Origin: Rostratula benghalensis
Taxonomy: Eukaryota > Chordata > Aves > Charadriiformes > Rostratulidae
Reading direction: 5' to 3'
NCBI GenBank assembly: GCA_013399305.1
Contig: VXAI01000013.1
Location: 8,091,159 to 8,155,158, forward strand
Length of the DNA: 64,000 bases
Below, one piece after another: positions 49,440 through 63,200 of this stretch; the first letter of the stretch is position 1; each line of letters begins with the position of its first letter. Position numbers and translations under genes: made by a program. The notes beneath the pieces were generated by a model. The model was not told the origin of the DNA, ran no database searches, and was given only the letters and a program-made list of their open reading frames with translations.

Positions 49440-51120
49440 ACTTGGCAGCCTAGGATGCTAAAAGATGGGGAGGTACCATGTCCAGGGTACCACTCTGTGG
49501 GGAGGGAGCCTGGAAACCTTGGCTAAATTTGGAGCTGGGGTCCCCCCATCTCATTTCTCATAACCAGTCTGGAAAACTTTCCTTCTCTTTCTGTTTGCTA
49601 ACTTGTCCAACGGGGAACTCTTCTGAACTGAGGGGGATCAGCACTCAAATCCTTCCACTGTCTGGTGGGATGGGATTCCAGATCTCCCATTTCTGAGGTG
49701 TTTCTTACCATCCTCTCTTGTGCTTTAGCTTCTGTTTGGCATTGCATAAATATCGAGCATTGTAAGAGCAGCATTAGAGCTTTCATATGGGCTGTAGGAC
49801 AGGCAGTGTATGCCTCCTCTGGATATTTTACGCATGTTATCAGAAGAGTCCTCAGTTGAGAATAACTGAGAGTGCCTTTATTTAGATGACCCAGAGGTCC
49901 AGTTGAAAGAGTTAGAAGGTCAGAAGCTGTCACTGGTAGAGATACTGGACCATTGATCTGATTGCATATGACAGGAAAGCACCTCTGCCATCCCAAACAG
50001 TTGCAAATAAGTACTTAATCAGAACATTCCTTGGAATACCAGCATCTTTGTCACAGCACGTTTTCTATGGGATTAAATGTATTCCTAGTTATCAAGTCAA
50101 TTCTCAAAGGATGAGAAAGGACCACAATATTATGGTGCTTGGTATGGAGGAATGCTACAAGGATTTAAATGAAAGATGTGCAGTCAAACAGTTCAGTGTT
50201 GCCAAAATGTATATGGTTGTGACATACTTATCTGCAGAAAAGTAGAAAGCCAGGAGTTTTTTGTGTGTGTATCTCTAATATTACCCATAGGCTTGAAGGA
50301 TGTTCATTTGGGACTTCAGGAGTCAGGAAACTCGGTCCCTCAGAGAACAATTGGAGGTAAAGAGCTTTCCCACACAGCAGAAGTCAGATTAAGCACTTGG
50401 TTGCTTGGACTGTGTGCATGCCTCTGTCACGTAATGCAAAGCATCCTCGCAATTGTACACCTTCAGTCATGGGTACCAAGTGATAAAGAATAGCTGTCTG
50501 ACAGCCTGCTTGGCCTTTAGCTGTGTTTCTAAGCCTACAAGGCAAATTTGGCCAGCAAAGTGGAAGAGCAGCTACACCCACGTAAACAGCCTGATTCAGA
50601 ATTTCTTTCCTTTGCCCAGATGAAATGCCCAACCCCTAGTTTGGAGAGCACAGGATTCACAAACAGCAGCTCACTGCAGAAATACCCTGTGCTGGTGAGG
50701 AAACCTTTTTTCATCCAAGCTATAATGATCTTTTCCAAAGCATAGTTTTTTTTCACCCTTTCTGGGCTGGCGATGTTGGCACTTGTGGTTTCCAAAGCTG
50801 TTCCAAGGAACAGTTCTCTCATCGCCTCAATGGCTGTGGGCTCTCCCAAACCCCACGGATTATCCAGGATACACAGCACAGCAGGGTCTCCCAGGGAACG
50901 TCCTGCAAACTGCCCCCCGTCGCCACTGGCCCGTGCTGAGGTTACTTCTGCGGAACAATAGGCTGAGCCGTATTTCACTGTCAGCACAGTGACAAATGGT
51001 GGCCCACTGAGACTCTGAGACATATGTAACTTGGCTGGCAATCAATGGCAAAGGTCACGAGTTGTCTTTTTACATCTTAAAGCTCAATGAGACGGTTTTG
51101 TGCCGTATTAGTCTCCCTGT
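49440..51120. other. GC-richer intergenic segment with a 168-codon minus-strand open frame, unrecognised
   Basis: A minus-strand frame at 50535-51041 (168 codons) is the longest outside MET and the CpG island, and one of 132 codons lies at 49598-49996. Neither has a domain, signal peptide or composition I recognise. The sequence around 50760-51060 has more CpG than its surroundings and reads like a conserved regulatory element as easily as an exon. No coding call is made. Confidence 0.25.
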
Positions 51121-53149
51121 ATTAAGTTTCAGCAAAGAGGGGGCAGGGGAGGAGGAATGAGATTTTTATCTGAAGTTAGGTGATGTTAAATGTTCTGAAT
51201 AATTAGATAAGATTGTGTGTGTCAAACTCCGTAAAGAATAGATCATGTTTTCTGATGAAGTGTCTCTGTTTCCCTCTGCCTCCCGGCCTTCCCGTACATA
51301 CATGCACGCACGCACGCACACGCACTTTTTAAGTGGTTTCAGGGCTGATTAAATAAGCCAGGCTGATAGTTCTAGAAAATGTCATTCTTTCTCAACGGGG
51401 CAATGAATCCATGCTCTGCACATTTTTGGAAGTCTCAAAAAGTAGCCAAAGTAGGTGAAAACTCACTTTCCATGACTGATCTTTCTGTTCTCAGCATGGA
51501 GCTTTTAAAGCCTGACTAAGCACCCATTGCCTGGGCAGTGTCCCGGGGCTTACACCATAATGACTGCTGCTTCAGCTCAGTTTGCTTTCCAAACTCCTAT
51601 TGAATTTCCAAAGAGGTGTGCAAAACTTAATGGGAAAAGGCATATAAGGATATCCCCAATGTAATCCTGGCCCCATTTGAAAGGAGTCTTGACCAAATCT
51701 GAGCCATGCTGGAAAAAAACTGATGTGAGAATGTGATTATGCAGGGGTGTCCCCATGGGCTGCATCGCCTTCTGAGACTGGAGGAGAAGCCAAGAAGAGG
51801 ACTGGCCTTACCCCTTCTGCCAGAAGCCAAGTCTGCCCTCACCTCAGGACTTAGCTCCTAAAAGAACGAAGAAATCTCTCTGAGCAAAGTGACATTTAGA
51901 AAATTTCTTTTATTCATATCCTCTCACTTCCCTGGCTGCTGTCACATCAGTGTTATTAAATTGGGATCTGTGGTAGTTTATTAGGCAGAATGCCTGAAAG
52001 CTCTGGGAAACAAACATATGACAGAGGTAAAAACACCAGGGAAATCACAAGAAAATCATTAAGATGAATGATGTTTTAAAGACAGAACTATGACTCCAGA
52101 GGTCTACCAGCCTTGGAGAACAACAGGTTAGCTTTTTTAGCTCATTACAACCCCATAAATCTGGTGTCAGTAGAAGTTAGCAAGAGTATCTAGGGATGGG
52201 CTTGCTGTCACTCTTTCCAGACAGATACCTTTTGCAGCCTAATAAGTTTTCTGCACCCCTCTCCTGGCAAAGGTGAATAGGGGGAGCATTAGTCCCCATC
52301 TGAGGATTGCAGAGGAGCTGTTGTGTAGAGTGATAACCTGAGCCACCTTCTTCCACGGTATTGGTGATAGGTCCAAGCAGGGATGCTGTATACCCCTTTC
52401 CCACAGATATGTTGGCTGATGCTTCCTGTGTGTGATGGGATTACAGAATCTGTTGTGTGGCTTTATGGCAGTATACTCTGCACACATCTATCTACTTGGC
52501 AGTAGTTTTCCTTGCTTGGGGCCTGATTACTATGAAGAAAGGTGGGACTTTGGCTGTGGCAGGAGCCCTAGGAGATGGGTGGATATGTATTCCCCATGGT
52601 CAGTGCTCCCTCATGGCCGATCTGGGGCACCCATGGGGCATCAAGGTGGACTACAGCTGGTTGTGGTACATTCTGAGAGCTGAGACCACCACACTCTACA
52701 AAAAACTCATCAAGAGAGGGAAAAGTGAGAGCGGACACAAAAATCCCCTTCCACATTCATTTGTTCAGTGCACATACTTTATGAGTACAAATAGATGAAT
52801 GGTAAGCATGACATTGGTATTCACTCCTTCGAGCTCACACTTGTCTGTGAATCACCAAACGATGAGCTGGAGAGCCACATATGTAGCGCTCATCCGTAAG
52901 CAATTCTTGAAGAGGTGCTGAACAGGAGTGATGTCAACCCCTGCACTTCCCTGGTGGGAATTTCACACTTTGTATTCATGCACCCTTGAGGAATTAAATA
53001 CCATTTGGAGATATCTATACGTACACACTTAGGGCTGTGAGGGGAGCAGAGGGATGATGTGGAGGTGAGTGTGTGCTCTCCCTTCCCCCAGCTGCCACAC
53101 AATGAGACGATGCGAACGAACAAAGCCGGCGCTTACAGCCTTACCCGAG
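51121..53149. other. Intergenic DNA, no gene recognised
   Basis: A plus-strand frame at 52457-52798 (113 codons) begins with a short hydrophobic stretch. It matches no family I know and overlaps other frames on both strands. I regard it as chance or an old repeat fragment. Confidence 0.5.
51304..51325. repeat. (CACG)n short tandem repeat
   Basis: Imperfect CACG/CA units following GTACATACATG. A simple repeat of about 22 bases. Confidence 0.85.
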
Positions 53150-53370
53150 GATAGTTTAAAATAAAGAGAAAGATAATACTTTTGAAACCAGGGCCATAAT
53201 TACTATTTATTTCAACAGCAATTTGCCTTATTATGGTGCACAGCATTTGTTACCTAGGCAACTGGTTTCTGTAGAGGCCCGGCTCAAATTAAAGTAAATC
53301 AGGCAAGATCTAAAGTCAATATCAATATTATATTTTAAAGCCAAAAGACCAGAGAGTCAGCAATTTCACC
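53150..53370. promoter_or_regulatory. Candidate regulatory element with a palindromic RFX X-box
   Basis: GTTACCTAGGCAAC at 53249-53262 matches the two-arm X-box bound by RFX factors (GTNRCC, 0-3 spacer, RGYAAC). It sits in a stretch with CCATAATTACTATTTATTT and other homeodomain-like TAAT motifs, about 22.9 kb upstream of the MET GC boxes. Conservation cannot be measured here, and the element limits are a guess. Confidence 0.4.
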
Positions 53371-56266
53371 TAAGTGTTGTATTTTTTATTTGTTGTCATA
53401 GGCAGATACAAGTAGCACAGTTTGCATCCAAGTAATACTTTTCTCTGCTGTATCTGACTGATCTTCTTTGTATAAATTTGCAAATAAAGTGAATTTTACA
53501 GAGCCCTGCTCTTTCCTGAGGAAATAATTGTGGATATGGACGACTAACCTGAGATACCCTGCTGCAGCCATGTGTAGAAGTGTCACCGTTGAGGTGTCTA
53601 ACCTACTATTTCAGTTTCAAGCCCTTGCTCAAGCCCAGCCTTCATGTTGTTTATGAGCAGGTATGTGACTAGCTGTGGGCTCAGGTGAATATTCAGCATA
53701 TACCTGGGAGGAAAGCCTGGGCCCAGCCACCACCTTGGTACCTGTGCCCTCTTAGGTGACCTGAACATGCAAGCACTGGGGAGGTCGGGCTCCCAGGACT
53801 CATCTACAGCCAGAGCTTATTCATGAGTTGCCCTAAGCATGAGTGTCTTGAGTGAAACTAATTAGCAGGGATATATATGGACAGCATCCATCCATGGGGA
53901 GACCATGATGTGAGGCTCAACGTCCTCATGCCTGTCTGCGAGCCTGTCTTAATCTCACAGTGTAAGCGAAGGCCAAACACTAGTTTATGAATTCAAAACC
54001 AGTGTGAAGTTTGATGTTTTTCTCATCTGTCAGCAACTAATTAAATCAAAGGACTGAATATTTACAAGTGGGATTTAGGGAATAGCGTGCAGACATAATT
54101 TCAAGCGTAGCTTTTGTTTAAGAGAGGGTTGTGTTTTAGGACTTTCTCTTACCTGAAGGAACACTGAAAATGTAAATCAGTCAAGATACAAAGTTTTTAG
54201 GTAAGATGTCTGATTCCAACAGATCTTTTAATGTCTAAGGCAGAATGAATATGGAAAGACAGAGCCAAGTACTATGCACTATAAATATATTAATGTCTTT
54301 ATAAATTCAGCTTTAAAAATGCTAGTCTGCAAACACTAGACATCTTGGGAATGAATCATTGATCATTCTAACCTTTTTTTTTTCTTCATGTTTTCTCATC
54401 TGACTTATGCCTTTTTGGTTTTTGTTAACTTGTGTAACAAATCTTCCTTGAAAGTTTGAATGGGCCTAGAAAAAGTAATAGGAAGTTTGCAGTGAATGGC
54501 AAAGTAGAAAGGCTCAAATATTCCTCTCTCTTTTAGACAGCTCTGCAACTATAATCCTTTAATGGGGGATTTTCCCTGCAGATTTTTGACCTATTATATA
54601 GATTTGACAAGCTATTATAGGCTTTCCTCTTCAGTTTGGCCTTCTACTCTTGGCAAGCCACTGTCTTTGTTATCTAACTCTTCCTTAATGCGCCTCAGTC
54701 AGCCTTTCTCTGTGGCAGGGCTGCTGAAACATTAGGATGGTTGTAGCAATTACAGACAGACTTGGTGGCTGCTTTGTGTCTGCCTGTCCGCCCCGGTCAC
54801 CTGTCCTTCACACCCCTCTGCCAAAGGCAGCACTGGGGCAAGGAGCCAGTCCGTTGGGGCTAGAGATCGCTCTTGAGACAGTCACTCACCTTCTGGTGAT
54901 GCTCTTCAGGGCTGTGCCGCTTCCTTTTATCCTACCTCTCATGCACTCTCTGAGAGTGCCGAAAAATCATTGAGAGAAAAGAAAGGTCCTGACTGTTAAA
55001 GCCATTGGGCAGCAAATATTTTGCTGGAAAAACTTCATTAAGATGCTGCAACATGACCCTGAAGTAGTGGTCACTTTCTGAGAGCCCTTACAAGTTCACG
55101 CCTGCCAATAAATCCCACAGTAGTAAACAACCCCAGATGCCTGATGTGGAGGGAACAAAGAGCTTTTTAGTAATCTTGAAGTACTTTGAGTTGCTGTGCT
55201 ACACTTGGTGGGGTTTTCAGACATACACTTCTGGAAGCTGCTTCAGTTAGTGCTGAAAATGTCTGATGCTTTTCTTACCAATATGCATCTTGTCTGTTGA
55301 TTCAGTACTTCTAATAATACCAGCAATCAAATGTAGGAGAGACTATTCCATCTTAATACAGATAAAGAGGTACACATGTTGAATCATTTGCTTGTTGGAA
55401 AAAGAAAGGGTATTTACTCAGCTTTGGCAAAAATAGACATTTATTAGTTGCTAAGTTTCCCCTGAATCCTTCTTGATTACCTCCTTCACAAGGTCCTGGG
55501 GAGGTGCAGTACTTTGGAGGTAACAGGTTTTGGACGAGGTGTTATCATTGGCGTCCATGACTATTAACGATTAGCAAAGGTCCCCTGGTTCTTTTTTTCT
55601 GAGAATATCCTGGCCATGCCCCAATTTCATATCATGTAAATCCCACACTTCAATTTTAATAAGCCATTGAACTGTGCATGCCACTGGACTGTTGTTTTTG
55701 GAGCCGCTCAGAAGTAATTTTTCTTAATGAAAATTATGCCTTTATGATGAAAAATGAAGCTCATGTTTTCAATTGAAAATGGTTTTGTTTTGATACCTCA
55801 GGCATCTCATGGGAGCAGTAGCCTGCATGCTTCATACTCCAAAATCTTCAGCTGTGTGGGCTTCTTAAACAAACTGCTCCTCCCTTGACCTGCTGTATGA
55901 GTTCCTGGCTGTAGGACTCGTTATATGATATCCAGTCCAGCTAGAAAACCTGGGAAACAGAGGGGACTGAAGACAGCTACAGTGTTCATGAACCACCATG
56001 GGATAATCCTGAAATGTTTTGGATTTTTAAGGGAAAAAAAAAAAAGAAAAAGATTATTTGGATTTCTCGTAATCTGCTTTTTCAAAAACATGAAATTTTG
56101 TGTGGTAAATGGCTATTTCTTGCCAAGAAATTAATTTTACTGAAAACTTGTCAGAAAACAGTGTGATAAAAAGAGCTTGTATATCATTATCTGGCTTCAT
56201 TTTTTAAGGACTAATGTTAATTCTGTCAGAGAGCTGGTCTGTGCTGCACCAGAGGAAGGTTTATAA

Positions 56267-56296
56267 GATGAAATTATAAATGATGAAATTATAAAT
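56267..56296. repeat. Exact tandem duplication of 15 bases
   Basis: GATGAAATTATAAAT occurs twice back to back. A recent small duplication or slippage event. Confidence 0.9.
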
Positions 56297-57740
56297 GGCT
56301 GCAGTTGAGCTATACATACACAAAGTACTTAATACAATGGGAACTGGGAAACACAAACTGACCACTGTACTTCAGAGATAAAATTCTGCTGCAAAATGAA
56401 CTTGTAGGATAAGCACTTTACCACCTGAAATTTCTGAGCCTTTTACATTGCTAACAACTGCTTTCAAACAATTTCAGGCTGATTTTCAAGGTTTTTGGAG
56501 CAGAAGATCTTGCCTGGGAGTTTGTTTCTGGCTTGCTTGGGTAGTAGTTTTTAAGGGGTTGGCAAGACTGTGTCCTGAACACTGTCTGTTTTCCTGCCTC
56601 TGTTGTCTTTCTTGTAAAATGGTCTTAGGGTTTTTTTTAAAAAAAACTATATTGTCTTTTTTAACTCAGAACCAAACGTGTTGTTTGCTCTGCCCTATGG
56701 CAGCAGCAGGTCCTGATGCCAGTGTTCTCAGACACCTTCCTCTCCCTGTTTCAGCTGGCTCTTCAGGTCCCTCCTGTTGCTGTTTGCACAAGTGTGGCTT
56801 TCTCATGCTTTTGTACACTTTGTCACAGGTCTCTGAATTGCCTGAGTTCATCTCTGAGGATTTTCGTCCTCTTTTTATTGCAACAGACTACCTCAGCCAG
56901 ATTTTGCAATGCTACAAAGAACAAAGCAGGGAGAAGTTTCCTTCTATGCACACTGTGGATTTAAAACACATTAGTTTAGGGTACGCTTAGTTCCAACTTT
57001 GCTTTCTTTCTGTGAATCAAAGACTTGCCACCTATAATAAAGGGATTTGCTGGGCCTTCTGGCTTTGTCTAAAATGCTTCATGCATTTATGATCTCTGTT
57101 AGATTTGTGTTTTTCATGTCAACTGAACTGCTCGGTGACATATTCTCATTTCCTAGTTTTCCTGTGTTGATTTCTTTCCTCCCTTATTTCCCCCACACCT
57201 TTTAACCACATGGCAGCAAAATGGAGTTCTTTGGTTAGTGGAAGTCAAGCATAAAATTTTCAAAGTTTCAGGTCAATTAAGGACTTTTGTACCACTTTAA
57301 AAGTAACAAGCACTGAGGAAGAGCAAGTTGACAGAAAATGGATGGGATTTAGGCATGTTAGTTAGCTGATTTTATCCTAAAAAACCCCAATGCATTTTCC
57401 AAGATACCTTATGTCTTTTGTCTCACACTTCTCCTGCTCCTTTGAGACTGATGGAGCAGCCAGGATTCACTGACTGACTCCTTTGAAGTCAAGGGGATGA
57501 AAGTCACGGCCTATTTGGGCGATGGGCTTTCAAGATGAATTGGTGTATTATTTTCTGATTGCCTTAATAAAGCTACTGTAGCAAATCTACATCTGCCAGT
57601 ATGACTTTAATACAACAATTGTCTTTCTCATAGTAGTATTATGTAATTACATTGTGCCCAGGACAAATTATTCTGCTATGCCTTTGGGATATTTCTGGAG
57701 GCTGCTCTTCTACAATATTCATTGTGATTGCTAATCTGAT

Positions 57741-57762
57741 AGGTAAACCTGTTAGTTTACCT
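57741..57762. repeat. Inverted repeat AGGTAAAC...GTTTACCT
   Basis: Perfect 8-bp arms with a 6-base spacer. Each arm contains GTAAAC, close to a forkhead core, in head-to-head arrangement. Confidence 0.85.
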
Positions 57763-59479
57763 GTCACGCAGTCAGTCTGGCTTCCTTTGTTATACATGAC
57801 TGTATCATGTAAGATCTACCTTTGATAGAAAAAACTGGCAGAGGGGAGATAACCAGACTGGCAGTCCTACTCTGAAACGTGAACATCCAAACCGCACCGT
57901 TAGCTCCCATGTTTGCTCACTCTTTGGGATGTGATCAAATCTCAGGTTCAGAGAGGATGTTTATATTAAAGATGTTTAGAGGTGTTTCATCTGCATGGGC
58001 AACTCGAATTCAGTTCTCCCTGATGCATGCCAGCTGTATGGATTCTGCCCATGTAACCTGTCTGGCAGCACCAGGAGCAGATGCAGTTGAGTGTCCCTGA
58101 AGGTGCCTAGAATGGTTCTGCAGAACCATGTGGAGTAATGAGTAGTAAACATCTGCTTTGATTAGAAAATAAGCAGGTAACCATCTACTAAATGGACCTT
58201 GGTGCCTTCTGAATAAAAAATGCCATTTCTGTGTGGATGCACTTTGGAGAGCAAATGAACCTTTCACATGGTTTTCATTTATTAGTCTGTTGTGTCCAAC
58301 ATAGATATGAATGTTGATTTTTTCTTCCCAGAGAAGAGGACTGCAGTGATTGCAAACCTCTAGGTATTTTACATGTTTATTTAATCTTCTCCAAACAATT
58401 ACCTAAAGCTTCTTGAAGATTAAAATTAATCAATTTTTGTTTAATTGAACTGTATTTTTAAAATAGTGACATATATCTTCTAGATTTAAAAATAACCAGA
58501 AAACATAACTCCTGAGACTATAATTGAACAGTATTTATCTTTTTAATCACTTGCTGGTTATGCTCTATGACTGAATATTCAACAAAATATAGGCAAGATT
58601 TTCTTACTAGACTCCTGCTTTAGTGCCTGAAGCATAAATAAACCTTTACCTTCAGCTGCTCATAATCCAGCCAGTATTCAGCATTTAGTATGCTGGATCT
58701 GTGATAGAGACATGTTCAGGCAAGAGTCTTTGACTTCAGTACAGTATTAAATAACTGATGTTGTGACAATCTTTCAGGAATATCATCACTCCTGCTTGTC
58801 AAATGGCTCTTCAACAGGTTTACAAACCGGCCGATAGCAACGCAGCTTGTTAGCTCAGCTTAAATGGTGACTCCGAAGAGATAACTTAATTTACAGATCA
58901 GAAGAGACTTTGCATTTCTGTCAGTTTTTTTTTTACAAACCGTTCAGCAAGCTGCCAGGCACAGGGACACTCTTGAAGAAACAAGGAGAAGCAGAGGTGC
59001 TGCTCAGCAGAGGACCCCGTGTGACACCCCACCCCCACCTCCGTGTCCCTGCCCTGACTGACAGGCTCTGATGAGCTGCTCCTTGGGGAGGGTTTATTCC
59101 AGTTAGATAAATATGTAGGCATCCACATGCTTTGCCTCTTCCTATTTATTAAAAAAATAATAATCTGAAAAGCCTTTCTGCCTGTATTGTTGTACAACAG
59201 TGAAATGGGATAACTGCCTGTGGCTCTGATTTATAATCAGATTCCAGAGGCAATAGATTGGGCAGCAGATTATCACTAACCCACTCCCATTTAAACTCGG
59301 GTGACAGACTATTCTTTTCCATTGACCTGTTGGTGTTTTTTTAATACAATCAACAACATGAGGAATATGGGATGAAATAAGGCAGTGGATGTGGAATGGA
59401 AGTTTCTTTTTATCACCAGCTCTCTGCTTTAAAACCTATGTCCCGCCTCCAGTGGCTATGAAAATGGACTTCTTACAGC

Positions 59480-60250
59480 ATCATGATGCCTGACTCTTAT
59501 TTTGCCTGTATTCATCTTTAATCAGTGTATTATTGTGTATTTTTCCAGATCCTACCTTGCCTGCAGCTATGGCAGCAGCCTTGTGGAAGAGTCTTTTAAA
59601 CTGTAATTAAACAAAATAAATATACACCGAAAGAGTGTGAAAGCTTTTTGTCAAGGACAAGAGCATTTGACATTCAAGAGTTGCTGTTTTTTTCTATGTT
59701 GACCTCTAATAATTTGCATAAACCACCTGCCTTAGTTTATCCAACTGTTAAATTGTTATAAGAGCAAGTTTCTCCCCTCAAGGGTTGTGGACAGAACTCA
59801 TTAATGTTTCATAAACACTTTCAAATGCTTTTGTAAGATCATCATATTCATAGTGGGTCACACTAATGAGATCTACTGATAAAAGCGAAAAAACAGGTAT
59901 TATTATAATATTATTCACTTTCAAACACAAATATTTTGATGAAGTATAACAGTCATGGCACCTTTACAATGAGAGATTTATCTTCATTTTTAATTAAAGC
60001 ATTATTTCTAATTTAAACAACACTAATTCTACAGCAATAACATTAATTTTTCCATTGACAGGCCAATCAAAATTCTCACACTGATAGTCAGATTTTATAA
60101 TTAAATTCTTTATGACGTATCCCAGCTTTGACTCTGATTTTTATTCATCTCAGTACACACTGCTGCCAGCAGCTTTCCACAATAATTTAATAATTTCTGA
60201 GAGAGCAGTCATTCATTTATAAGCCGCCTTCCCTCCCCTCCCCATGATAT
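59480..60250. promoter_or_regulatory. Candidate conserved non-coding element, AT-rich with homeodomain-type motifs
   Basis: This stretch is AT-rich without being a simple repeat. It is dense in TAATTA/TTAATTAA-type and TTTATAAG-type motifs and has few CpG and no transposon signature. Long-lived enhancers in gene-poor vertebrate DNA often look like this. Only an alignment can show conservation, so this is a weak call. Confidence 0.25.
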
Positions 60251-63200
60251 AAACCTTTCCTAACAATAAAGCCTGGCTTTTATTCTCTCTTCAGCCTCAG
60301 TTAAGGGGGTTATTGCCTATTTCCAGTGACTTCTGAAATGGGCCAGATGCATCTGTATGAGCTAAGCGTTGACAAGAAGCATTAAGCATCAGGCCTGTTT
60401 CTCACCTCCCATAGCATCTCTGGGTGGCTCAGCTGGGATGGGGACATTGTAGGACAGCAGGCTGTGGTGTACCTCCAGGGAAGGCACGAGGGCAGGGTGC
60501 AGCATGGCAGATGTGCTGTGATGATACACAATGACTCCCTCACAAGGCAATGAAAACCCATTACTAATGCACAAACGCAGACAGGAGCTGCAGTTTGCTC
60601 TCTTCTGAACCACAGAGATTTAAAAGATTTCCTACATTACTTAAGTTTTCCAAAGTAATATCTGCATTTTCAAAGGTGAAGTCTCTCCCAGCATTTTTTC
60701 CAGGATTCCCTCAACTTCTCTTGGAAAAGATCACTGAGAGTGGTGTTTAACGCCTGGTGGAAGATGCTCAGCTTTTCAAAGCTGTGCACGAGATACAGAC
60801 TGCATATGGTCAGATAAAGTTTAAACCTTCTTCATCCAAAGTTGGTGGAATTGTGACTACTAGAATTTAATAAATACATTTTAAAAATCATTATATACTA
60901 TCTTCCAGGTCTTTTTTTTCTCTGTTTTCAGTCCAGGGACTGCCTAATAGATGTTATATTTGCTTACAAAAGGTTCCCTGAAGAGGTACTTTCTGAATAG
61001 AGGGATCTATGCAAAGATTTCCTTTGTCCCACAGATTTTCAGAGCCAGCCCTAAAGCAGGCTGGAAAAGTGAAGTCCTGTTGTGCAGAAATTCCTATATT
61101 TTTAGTTAACTGATTATAGTGAAACATTTGAGAATGAATGTTATATGAAGCAGAAAAGCTGAAATGATAACACTGAATTGTTTCAACTTAGCAGAAATTA
61201 ATTTGCAGCTAGCTTTGTAATTTACAATTCCAATGAAATTAGCAATTTGCTGCAGAATATTTTGATTTATCTGAAACTCCGCTTCCAATGGAAAAAATAC
61301 AACAGCAATACTGAATCCTTCTGGTGATTCTTGAGGCTATTGGACTTTGAAGCTCTGTTCTTAAAAGTATCTTTTTTGAGGAGGCTTTGTTGGGTGCAGG
61401 TAATGGACCCAGCAGCTGAGAAGGAAAATTCAACTTGGGCCCCCTGTATTGTCCTCCAGTGGAGCCTTTCTCCCCATGGCAGGATGCCTAGGAAAGACAG
61501 GGTGCAGACACAGGCAACTAATTTAGGAGGTCCATGGCTCCTGTTTAGATGTAAATAAAACATTTCACTACGGATTTTCTTCAACTCCACATAATCAGTT
61601 TTTGCAGTAGGAAGGAGATGCATAAGTAACACTGATGTTGCTGCTTTATGAAAAGTATTGAGGTCCTAAGGAGGCCACTTGCTCTGTTACTGACCTACAG
61701 AATGCTAAGAAATTTGAAAATGTGGGCCAGAGCTGGCCTAGAAATACCTGTTTCCTGGAGAGATTGAAAAGTGCAAATCTCTACTACAATGACTGGAAGA
61801 AGGTAAGTGACCATAAAGGACATTTACAAACTTATGAACTGTGGAGTACTAGGGATCAAACAGCACGCTCCTCCTCAGTCAGCTATGAGGATACAGCTGG
61901 TAAGTAACTCAGAGACTGGCCCTTCTTCTCAGGAGTTCTCCTGCTCTTGTCTCTAAAGTACAAAAGGCTTTTCCCAACTATGATATCCAGCTACTTTCTG
62001 GACCTTTGACTTGTAATGAAACACAGAAGGAAAATTTTCTTGCAAACTTGCCTTGCTAACTTTCCATTTTGCACAACAGTTTTTGACAGTCGGCCAACTG
62101 TATCAACAGCAAAACAACACTGGATTGCATGTAACAGAAGTTAAAAATATGATATACATGTCCCAGAAACGATGATCACGCTGTTGACCCTTGTAACACA
62201 ACCATGGCACAACTGCAATGAAACATGCTTCCTTTGGCTACAGGAGATCTGCAGCTTCCACTGACACCTGGAGACACCCTTAAAAGTATGCAAATGTTAA
62301 TCCAGATGCAGCAAAGTCTCCACCAGAGGAGCTGGATCCTGCTCTACTGAAGAGATGGAATGAGACTTTTAAGGGCCTCGACTTTGCCCAAGGCACCTGC
62401 AGAGCCTGAGCTCTTCTCTGTGAGCTGGAAGGCGCTGACCTGGCAAAGCACCGTCAACCAAAAGTGACAGCCACTCTTGTCACCTCATATCTTTTCTGCA
62501 GCTCAAGGACCAAAAATAAAAAGCTCATTGTAGAGAACATCCAGGGAGGATGTCCTCTGAGCATCTAACAAAGCCTACCATTTCAATGGTATTCTCCCTA
62601 TACACTGTAGAGGATACAAACAATGCATTTATGCCATTAAGAAAAGAATTTAGGGCTCACTTCTTCAAAAATGGGAGCTGTAGTATGAATATGTCTGATA
62701 AATGCATCTGCTGCTAGAATATGCTAGATCTTTCTCACTGGTATTACTTAAAAAAGGCAGAGATTGTTGTTCTTCTCAAACAATGAAAACCAACAACTGA
62801 TAATACTTCTATTGTAGTAGCTTTCCTCTTGGCAATTCATATGTTCATGAAGGATGTTTTTCTCATGGTCCTGCCAACAAGATCAGAACCATCTTGCTGT
62901 TGGAATAGGGTGAAAAGTGTAGAGGGTAGATTTTGCTTTTATTAGACATATTGGATTCCCTTATCTACCAGAATACTAAGCCCATTGTTTGATTTACCTG
63001 TGTGGAGGAACAGAGAGCCACACAGCTTGCAGCATCACCCACTGCTATTCTGCACTGGTGAACAGCCACCTAAATTGTGGTCTTCTGAACTTTTTCACAC
63101 TTGCACGTGCTAGAGAACATTTACCTCAGGTCCATGGCTGCTCCCTCACTCTTCAGTATCTACATTTCTGTGTTAAGTTCTTCTGTAACAATTATATCTT

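Larger units (their letters stand above)
53371..59479. other. Intergenic AT-rich DNA
   Basis: No gene is recognised. Small features are a 15-base exact tandem duplication at 56267-56296 and an inverted forkhead-like pair at 57741-57762. The longest open frame (180 codons, 56448-56990, plus) is cysteine- and leucine-rich, runs through T-rich DNA and shows no domain, and I do not call it a gene. Confidence 0.6.

Noticed and set aside
52457..52798. 113-codon frame with a hydrophobic stretch
   Set aside because: No family resemblance; other frames on both strands overlap it, and one short hydrophobic run is weak evidence.
56448..56990. 180-codon plus-strand frame, cysteine and leucine rich
   Set aside because: It runs through T-rich low-complexity sequence, has no domain or recognisable family, and the composition explains the Phe/Leu/Cys excess.
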